Assembly (NCBI GenBank): GCA_031263625.1
Contig: JAISFK010000400.1
Location: 1 to 8,784 of the forward strand
Source of the DNA: Clostridiales bacterium
Lineage (GTDB): Bacteria > Bacillota > Clostridia > WRLR01
Length of the DNA stretch: 8,784 bases
Reading direction: 5' to 3'
The notes under the pieces were generated by a model, which ran no database searches, was not told the origin of the DNA, and was given only the letters and a program-made list of their open reading frames with translations. Positions 4,310 to 8,784 of this stretch are shown in pieces. The translations under genes and the position numbers were made by a program. Each line of letters begins with the position of its first letter. Position 1 is the stretch's first letter.

Positions 4310-5173
4310 ATGGCAATATCGGCGGGAACATCGGCGGGAATATCGGCCGAAGATCGAAGAAAGCTCGAAAAGCTGTGCCAAAAGTTCAGGCGAAAGCTCA
4401 TAGACGTCCTGCACGCGAAGCAGACGGGCCATCCGGGCGGCTCGCTGTCCGTGTGCGAAATACTGGTGAGCCTGTACTTCCACCAGGCCAACGTCGATTC
4501 GGGCAATCCGGGCGATCCTAACCGCGACAGGATAATACTGAGCAAGGGCCACGCCGCGCCCATGCTCTATCTGGCGCTCGCGGAGAAGGGCTTTTTCCCC
4601 TATGGGGAGATTGACACGCTGCGCGATTTTGAAACAAGGCTGCAGGGGCACCCGAGCATAAAGGACACGCCCGGCGTCGAGCTTTCGACGGGGCCGCTGG
4701 GGCTGGGGCTGTCCGCCGGGCTGGGCATGGCGCTCGCGCTGCGCCTGGACCGCTCGCCGGCGCGCGTGTACGTCGTGCTGGGCGACGGGGAGATAAACGA
4801 GGGGACGGTCTGGGAGGCGGCCATGGCGGCGGCCAAGTTCAAGGCCGACGGCCTGACGGCCATTCTGGACTGGAACCGCGTCCAGCTGGACGGCGCGACG
4901 GACGACGTCATGCCGTCGGGCGACCTGGGCGCCAAATTCGTCGCGTTCGGGTGGAACACGATACACTGCGACGGGCACGACATAGGCGCGATCTGCCGCG
5001 CCTGCGACGAGGCGGCCGCCGCGAAGGGCCGGCCCAGCATCGTGCTCGCCCACACGGTGAAGGGGAAGGGCGTCTCGTTCATGGAGGGCAAGAGCGCGTG
5101 GCACGGCAGCCCCATAAAGGACGCGGACTACGAGATCGCTAGGCGGGAGCTTGATGAGGGGGTGGGCGCGTGA
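4310..5173 (+). CDS. Transketolase, N-terminal subunit
   Basis: This 287-residue protein is the pyrophosphate-binding half of a split transketolase, which transfers two-carbon units between sugar phosphates using thiamine diphosphate. Motifs in order: HPGGS (41-45), SKGHAAP (78-84), the GPLGLGLSAG loop (128-137) and the cofactor signature GDGEINEGTVWEA (158-170) ending at N189 in DWNR. HTVKGKG (248-254) and AWHG (263-266) follow. ATG 4310 was chosen over an earlier in-frame TTG (4256) because GGGAGG (4298-4303) sits six bases before it. The first residues, AISAGTSAGISA, come from a small repeated DNA sequence (ATATCGGCGGGA-like) and are probably disordered. The stop overlaps the next gene's start by GTGA, so the two subunits are translationally coupled. 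Function sure; the sugar substrate could be pentose phosphates or a specialised sugar. Confidence 0.95.
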   Translation: MAISAGTSAGISAEDRRKLEKLCQKFRRKLIDVLHAKQTGHPGGSLSVCEILVSLYFHQANVDSGNPGDPNRDRIILSKGHAAPMLYLALAEKGFFPYGEIDTLRDFETRLQGHPSIKDTPGVELSTGPLGLGLSAGLGMALALRLDRSPARVYVVLGDGEINEGTVWEAAMAAAKFKADGLTAILDWNRVQLDGATDDVMPSGDLGAKFVAFGWNTIHCDGHDIGAICRACDEAAAAKGRPSIVLAHTVKGKGVSFMEGKSAWHGSPIKDADYEIARRELDEGVGA

Positions 5174-6108
5174 AAATAGCCATTCGCGAAGCATACGGGC
5201 AGGCGCTGCTCGAGTGCGGCAGGGAGAACGGGGACATCGTGGTGCTGGACGCCGACGTGTCCGGCTCCACAAAGTCCGCGATGTTCAAAAAGGAGTTCCC
5301 GGAGCGCTTCTTCAACGTGGGCATAGCCGAGGCCAACATGACGGCCATGGCGGCCGGCTTCGCCTCGGCGGGCAAGATACCGTTCGTGAACAGCTTCGCC
5401 GCGTTCGTCACGACGCTGGGCCTGCTGCCGGCGAGGGCGTTCGCGTCGTACTCGAAGCTGCCGATCAAGCTGATGGGCGCATACGGCGGGCTGTCCGACG
5501 CGTTTGACGGGCCGAGCCACCACGCGATCGAGGACATCGCCGTCATGCGGGCGCTGCCGGGCCTGAAAGTCTACGCCGTCAGCGACGTGGCGCAGACCAG
5601 GTGGGCCGTCAGGCACGCCGTGGAGGACAGGTCGCCCATGTACATCAGGCTGTCGCGCGACTACTTCCCGGACCACTACGCGCCCGGCGAGGTCTTTGAG
5701 GACGGGAAGGCGAAGCTCTTGAGGGACGGCGGCGACGTGGCGATCATCGCCTGCGGCCTGATGGTCGAGCACGCGCTGCAGGCGGCGGAGCTGCTGGGCG
5801 CCGAGGGCATATCGGCCAGGGTCGTGGACATGTTCACGATCAAGCCGCTGGACGCGGGCGCCGTGCTGGAGTGCGCGGCCAAAACCGGCGCCATCGTGAC
5901 CGCCGAGGAGCACACCGTCATAGGCGGCCTCGGCGGGGCCGTGTGCGAGGCCCTGTGCGAGGGGGGCGCCTCCGTGCCCGTCACGCGGGTCGGGCTGGCC
6001 GACCGGCACGCGGAGTGCGGGCCATACGCCAAGCTGCTGCACAAATACGGGCTCGACAAAGACGCGATCGTCGCGGCCGTGAAAAAGACGCTGGCAAAAA
6101 AGAAATAG
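5170..6108 (+). CDS. Transketolase, C-terminal subunit
   Basis: This 312-residue protein is the pyrimidine-binding and C-terminal half of the split transketolase. The start is GTG 5170, overlapping the TGA of the N-terminal subunit gene; GAGG about ten bases upstream can serve as ribosome binding site. FFNVGIAEANM (47-57) carries E54, the glutamate that activates the thiamine aminopyrimidine. DGPSHHAIEDIAVMRALPGL (113-132) is the usual substrate/cofactor His segment. VVDMFTIKPLD and VTAEEHTVIGGLGGAV mark the C-terminal transketolase domain. It ends in a lysine-rich tail (KKTLAKKK). The length is normal for the separate subunit, and no residues needed for catalysis look missing. It must pair with the N-terminal subunit to be active. 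A strong terminator follows 27 bases later. Confidence 0.95.
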   Translation: MKIAIREAYGQALLECGRENGDIVVLDADVSGSTKSAMFKKEFPERFFNVGIAEANMTAMAAGFASAGKIPFVNSFAAFVTTLGLLPARAFASYSKLPIKLMGAYGGLSDAFDGPSHHAIEDIAVMRALPGLKVYAVSDVAQTRWAVRHAVEDRSPMYIRLSRDYFPDHYAPGEVFEDGKAKLLRDGGDVAIIACGLMVEHALQAAELLGAEGISARVVDMFTIKPLDAGAVLECAAKTGAIVTAEEHTVIGGLGGAVCEALCEGGASVPVTRVGLADRHAECGPYAKLLHKYGLDKDAIVAAVKKTLAKKK

Positions 6109-6134
6109 CCTGCGCGGCGCGGGCTAGGCAGGCC

Positions 6135-6178
6135 GGGCCGGGCGCGCTGGGCACAACCAGCTCGCCCGGCCCGATTTT
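6135..6178 (+). terminator. Strong rho-independent terminator after the transketolase operon
   Basis: GGGCCGGGCG (6135-6144) pairs perfectly with CGCCCGGCCC (6163-6172). The stem continues after one mismatch as GCTGG/CCAGC around GCACAA. The tail is GATTTT. Confidence 0.8.
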
Positions 6179-6241
6179 GCGCACGGCGGCGCGCTCGCGG
6201 CGCGGCATGGCGCTGCATGGTACGGCGCGGCATGGCGCACG

Positions 6242-6413
6242 GTCTGGTCTGGTTTGACCTGGTTGGCTGGGCGTGGCTGGGCCTGGCTTGGTATGGCTAG
6301 GCCTAGCTGGGTCTGACCTGGTATGGCTGGGCGTGGCTGGGCCTAGCTGGGTCTGACCTAGTGGCTGGGCTTGGCTGGGTCTGATCTGACCTGGTATGGC
6401 TGGGCCTGGCCGG
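6242..6413. repeat. Imperfect G/T-rich tandem repeat tract, about 40-bp higher-order unit
   Basis: This tract fills most of the gene-free gap between the convergent transketolase and CvpA genes. A unit starting TCTGACCTGGTATGGCTGGG recurs in variants near 6254, 6311, 6351 and 6380-6390, each built of 10-base pieces like TGGCTGGGCC. The plus strand is strongly G/T-biased with repeated GGG tracts. The rest of the gap (6179-6241, 6414-6461) is GC-rich, with GGCGCGGCATGGCG repeated at 6198 and 6224. No gene is supported. It may be a slippage product or a REP-like intergenic element. Confidence 0.85.
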
Positions 6414-6461
6414 CAGTCGCCATGAGAGAGCGGTGCGCATGGCTCCGCGCGCTCCGCCCGG

Positions 6462-7181
6462 CTACAGGCGCTTCAGCGCGAAGTCCAGGAACATGTTGTT
6501 GTTGTAGAGCGTCCTGGCGATTTTGGCGTCCTCGATCAGATCGTAGACGACGTCCTGCTGCGCGACGATGTTCACGGCCATGACGACGGACAGGGCGATG
6601 TATATCACGGCAAGCCCCTCCACGATGCCGAGCACGGGGCCCGTTATGTAGTTGAACAGCCTGAACAGCTTGAGCGCGGCGATCTCGTCCAGGAATATCT
6701 TCAGTATCGAGATCACGACCCTGATCGCGGCGTAGACGGCGATGGCCGCGAGAAGCGAGAACACCATGTCGGCGCATTCGTCGCTGAAGTGCCGTATTAT
6801 GTCGATGTCGCCAAACAGGCTGGTCCTCGGCAGATCCGCGATGCTGTCGGGCCGCGTGAATATGGCGGCGGCGACGTTCTTGGGCAGGCGGAGCGCCGAC
6901 ACGATGCCGTTCAGGACGCCATCGACGTCCAGCTCCCTCTGGGCGGCGCTGATGTCCGGGTTGGCGCGCAGGCCGTCGTAGATCATGTTGCCTATGATCT
7001 CCTCCACAATCGTCCCGCGGACAAGCGCCGCCAGCTTTTCGTAGAGCGAGAACGACATGAACAGCGATATGAACATAGAGACAATTCTGAACCCCGAAAA
7101 GATCAGCCCGCTTGAGAGGCCGACCAGCAAAAACAATCCTATGACTGAAAACACGCCCAAATCCAGCCAGTTGTAATCCAT
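6462..7181 (-). CDS. CvpA family membrane protein
   Basis: This is a 239-residue integral membrane protein. It begins MDYNWLDLGVFSVIG, the typical CvpA start (NWLD), and has four likely membrane segments at about 6-25, 29-46, 138-163 and 183-206. The conserved FNYITGPVLGIVEGLAVIYI lies at 176-195, with a C-terminal YNNNMFLDF. The domain between segments 2 and 3 (about 48-135) is larger than in minimal CvpA proteins. CvpA was named for colicin V production in E. coli; in Firmicutes its role is unsettled, and envelope homeostasis is suspected. ATG 7181 was chosen. A TTG just before it (7184) is nearly as good because AAAGGA (7199-7194) is 12 bases from the ATG and nine from the TTG. It follows the DUF5711-like gene in the same direction across a repeat-bearing spacer, probably as one operon. 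Confidence 0.85.
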   Translation of the reverse strand: MDYNWLDLGVFSVIGLFLLVGLSSGLIFSGFRIVSMFISLFMSFSLYEKLAALVRGTIVEEIIGNMIYDGLRANPDISAAQRELDVDGVLNGIVSALRLPKNVAAAIFTRPDSIADLPRTSLFGDIDIIRHFSDECADMVFSLLAAIAVYAAIRVVISILKIFLDEIAALKLFRLFNYITGPVLGIVEGLAVIYIALSVVMAVNIVAQQDVVYDLIEDAKIARTLYNNNMFLDFALKRL

Positions 7182-7208
7182 CAAAATCCGCGTTCCTTTC
7201 AGCCGGCC

Positions 7209-7329
7209 CCTTTTGGCCAGTTGGCCCTATTTTGCTGGGCCTTTTCGGCTCTCCGTTTGGGCCCGTTTGGGCCCTTGCGTGCTGCTTTTTGGCCCTCTTT
7301 TGGCCAGTTTGGCCATATTTTGTCGGGCC
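7209..7329. repeat. Degenerate GGCC-rich direct repeats between the two minus-strand genes
   Basis: CTTTTGGCCAGTTGGCCCTA and its continuation (7210-7241) recur with a few changes as CTTTTGGCCAGTTTGGCCAT and its continuation (7297-7329). Between them are GTTTGGGCCC (7255-7264, 7265-7274) and TTTTTGGCCC (7286-7295). The tract fills the spacer (7182-7376). On the minus strand it lies in the presumed mRNA between the DUF5711-like and CvpA genes. No gene is seen in it. Confidence 0.8.
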
Positions 7330-7376
7330 AGTTTTGCCCTCGTTTGGGCTGTCTCGCCCGCGCGCGCTCCTCTGCG

Positions 7377-8784
7377 TCAGCCGATTTTGTATATGCGCGC
7401 TTCCCTGTTTGTCACCGCCATGACCTCGGCCTTGTCGGAGACGTCGCCGTACAGCGCCTCGGCGTCGTCGAACGGCATGTCGAGGGAAAGCTTGCCGCCG
7501 TCCCCCAGCACCGTCACGCGGCTGCCCATGTTGACCAGCAGGCAGCCCGCCCCGGACGCCATGTTCAGCACCGGCGCCGCCGGCTCCAGCAGCGTCCTGC
7601 CGGGCTCCCCGCCTTTCGACGCGAACTCCATCACCGCGTATGCGCCGCCGCTCTGCGCGGCCAGCGCCACTTTGCTCCGGGGGAGGACGCTCATGGCCAT
7701 TACGGAGTCGAAGCTCTCCTCAACCACGGCTTCCCTGCCGTCCGAGTATATGGCAAAATCGGTTTCGGTGGCGACGGCGATGCTGCCGTCGCTCAAGTAC
7801 GACGCGCTCAGGAACACCTTCCCGTCCTCCGACTCGACGGCGGCGAACGGCTCCGACCTCAAGTCGAGGAACTCCAGCCCCGAACGGGCGCTCAGGCCGC
7901 CGGTCTTGACCCTGTTGAGCATGAGCTCCTTGCCGGAGGGGGACATGGCGGCGGAGATCACGTAGTCCTCCGCGACCACCCAGTCGAAAAGCCTCCTGCC
8001 GAAGGGCGCGAAAAGCCTGACGGTGTTCCTGTACCCGCTTGCGTCCAGGATGACGGAAACATATCCGTCATCGCTGACGGACGCGTTTATTATGCCGCTG
8101 GCGAATTTGTCCTCCCACTTCAGCGCCACGCCGTCCATCACGAAAGCCGTTCTGCCGCCGATGTCGCACACCAGCAGGTAGTCGCCGGATTTTTTCAGCG
8201 AGGGCGCGGCGAACTCAATGTTTTTCTTGAACGCTTCGCGCCCGCTTTTGTCGAACAGGAAAAACCAGTCTTTTGAACACTCGGCGATATAGTTGCGGTA
8301 AAAGCAGAACTGCGTGCCTTCGTCGGAATCGTATGGGATTGACAGCGCGGGCTCGATTGCGGCCTGGCCGTCGCCATCGGTTGCGCCCGTGGCCATGCCC
8401 GCCGCGCCGATGCCGCCGGCCGCGCTCGCGGCGGCGACGCCCGCGACGCCTGAGGCGCCCGCAGTGCCGGCGGCGCCGGCGCCTGAGCCCGCCGCGCCCG
8501 TGACTGCGGCGGCCGCGCCGGAGAATATGTCCGGGAGCCGTATGTCCCAGCCGCCGTTCGACACCATCAGATAGACGTTAACCGACACCACGGCCGCGAC
8601 GACAATGGCAACCAGCGCGAACGGCACGGCAACGCCCGCGCCGCCGCTAGGCCGCGCGCCGCCGGAACTGCCGTAGCCGCCTGAGCCGCCGGGCCGCGAG
8701 TCGCCGGAACTGCCGGAGTAGCCAAGCCGCGCGTCGTCGGAACTGTCATAGCTGCCGGAGCCGCCGAACCGTGCGCTGCCGGAG
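7377..8784 (-). CDS. DUF5711-like membrane-anchored beta-propeller protein (partial, 5' end beyond window)
   Basis: The frame ends at TGA 7379-7377 and is open to the right edge (468 codons visible), so the true start lies beyond 8784; a GTG at 8627 inside it would cut away the region before the membrane segment. The visible N-terminus (about 52 residues) is Gly/Ser-rich with degenerate repeats such as ARFGGSGSYDSSDD and SRPGGSGGYGSSGG. A single membrane helix follows (VPFALVAIVVAAVVSVNVYL), then an Ala/Gly-rich linker (about 89-139 of the visible part). The rest is a roughly 320-residue extracytoplasmic domain of repeated beta strands (FFLFDKSGREAF, LLVCDIGGRTAFVMD, FLDLRSEPFAAVE, RVTVLGDGGKLS), as in propeller-like DUF5711 proteins of Clostridia. 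Function is unknown. The pairing with CvpA suggests a shared envelope role. Architecture is sure; the DUF5711 name is from memory. Confidence 0.75.
   Translation of the reverse strand, partial: SGSARFGGSGSYDSSDDARLGYSGSSGDSRPGGSGGYGSSGGARPSGGAGVAVPFALVAIVVAAVVSVNVYLMVSNGGWDIRLPDIFSGAAAAVTGAAGSGAGAAGTAGASGVAGVAAASAAGGIGAAGMATGATDGDGQAAIEPALSIPYDSDEGTQFCFYRNYIAECSKDWFFLFDKSGREAFKKNIEFAAPSLKKSGDYLLVCDIGGRTAFVMDGVALKWEDKFASGIINASVSDDGYVSVILDASGYRNTVRLFAPFGRRLFDWVVAEDYVISAAMSPSGKELMLNRVKTGGLSARSGLEFLDLRSEPFAAVESEDGKVFLSASYLSDGSIAVATETDFAIYSDGREAVVEESFDSVMAMSVLPRSKVALAAQSGGAYAVMEFASKGGEPGRTLLEPAAPVLNMASGAGCLLVNMGSRVTVLGDGGKLSLDMPFDDAEALYGDVSDKAEVMAVTNREARIYKIG

Noticed and set aside
3210..4331. Long minus-strand frame (373 codons) opposite the UroD-like gene
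   Set aside because: Complementary to a well-supported gene; rich in Arg, Ala, Val and His as GC-rich antisense frames are; no homology.
4064..5272. Minus-strand 402-codon frame opposite the transketolase N-subunit
   Set aside because: Antisense shadow of a conserved gene with all thiamine diphosphate motifs.
6242..6413. CRISPR array
   Set aside because: Units are imperfect, contiguous and have no unique spacers; no cas genes are near.
7221..8276. Plus-strand 351-codon frame opposite the DUF5711-like gene
   Set aside because: Starts in the repeat spacer, has no family resemblance and lies over the better-supported minus-strand gene.

Overview
The window looks like a chromosomal segment of a moderately GC-rich, low-GC-type Gram-positive bacterium, most likely a gut or rumen clostridium (Clostridia, possibly Oscillospiraceae- or Christensenellales-like). 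The evidence is the families present: a DUF4177 protein, a CvpA-family membrane protein next to a DUF5711-like protein, an LplA-type sugar-binding protein fragment, split transketolase and AGGAGG-type ribosome binding sites. TGA is used as a normal stop, so the code is standard. Taxonomy is inferred from these families only.

Left part (1-1450, visibly less GC-rich than the rest). The minus-strand gene running off the left edge is the most striking feature. It has a Sec signal peptide followed directly by a complete ubiquitin fold, about 52 identities over 76 positions with eukaryotic ubiquitin. It lacks the C-terminal di-glycine and continues into a further domain of a secreted or surface protein. 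Divergent from it lies the eroded 3' end of a tyrosine recombinase gene, then four helically spaced TGATTCTG repeats, a promoter and the 3' half of a tRNA-Gly(TCC). Together these look like the decayed end of an element integrated at a tRNA gene, which makes lateral transfer of the ubiquitin gene plausible. A small DUF4177 gene with its terminator follows.

Middle (1450-3033). A single 407-codon frame joins the catalytic part of a GH27-type alpha-galactosidase to two non-contiguous pieces of an ABC-transporter sugar-binding protein. The first junction lies in a GP..GWN motif that both families appear to share. The frame has no clear ribosome binding site, and its homology extends upstream of the first ATG. 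It is therefore either a decayed chimera or an assembly join. It ends in five CCCCTCGG repeats that run into a terminator hairpin.

Central operon (3051-6178). A well-formed promoter (TTGAGC-17-TATAAT) drives a uroporphyrinogen-decarboxylase/corrinoid-methyltransferase-like protein. A second promoter inside the end of that gene precedes a two-gene transketolase whose N- and C-terminal subunits overlap by GTGA. A strong GC-rich hairpin ends the unit. The transketolase halves should form one thiamine-diphosphate enzyme. The substrate of the UroD-like protein cannot be told from sequence.

Right part (6179-8784, minus strand). A 170-bp G/T-rich imperfect repeat tract separates the convergent units. 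A CvpA-family membrane protein lies downstream of a DUF5711-like membrane-anchored protein. The spacer between them is itself built of GGCC-containing repeats. The DUF5711-like frame stays open to the right edge, with a Gly/Ser-rich repeated N-terminal region before its single membrane segment, so it is partial in this window.
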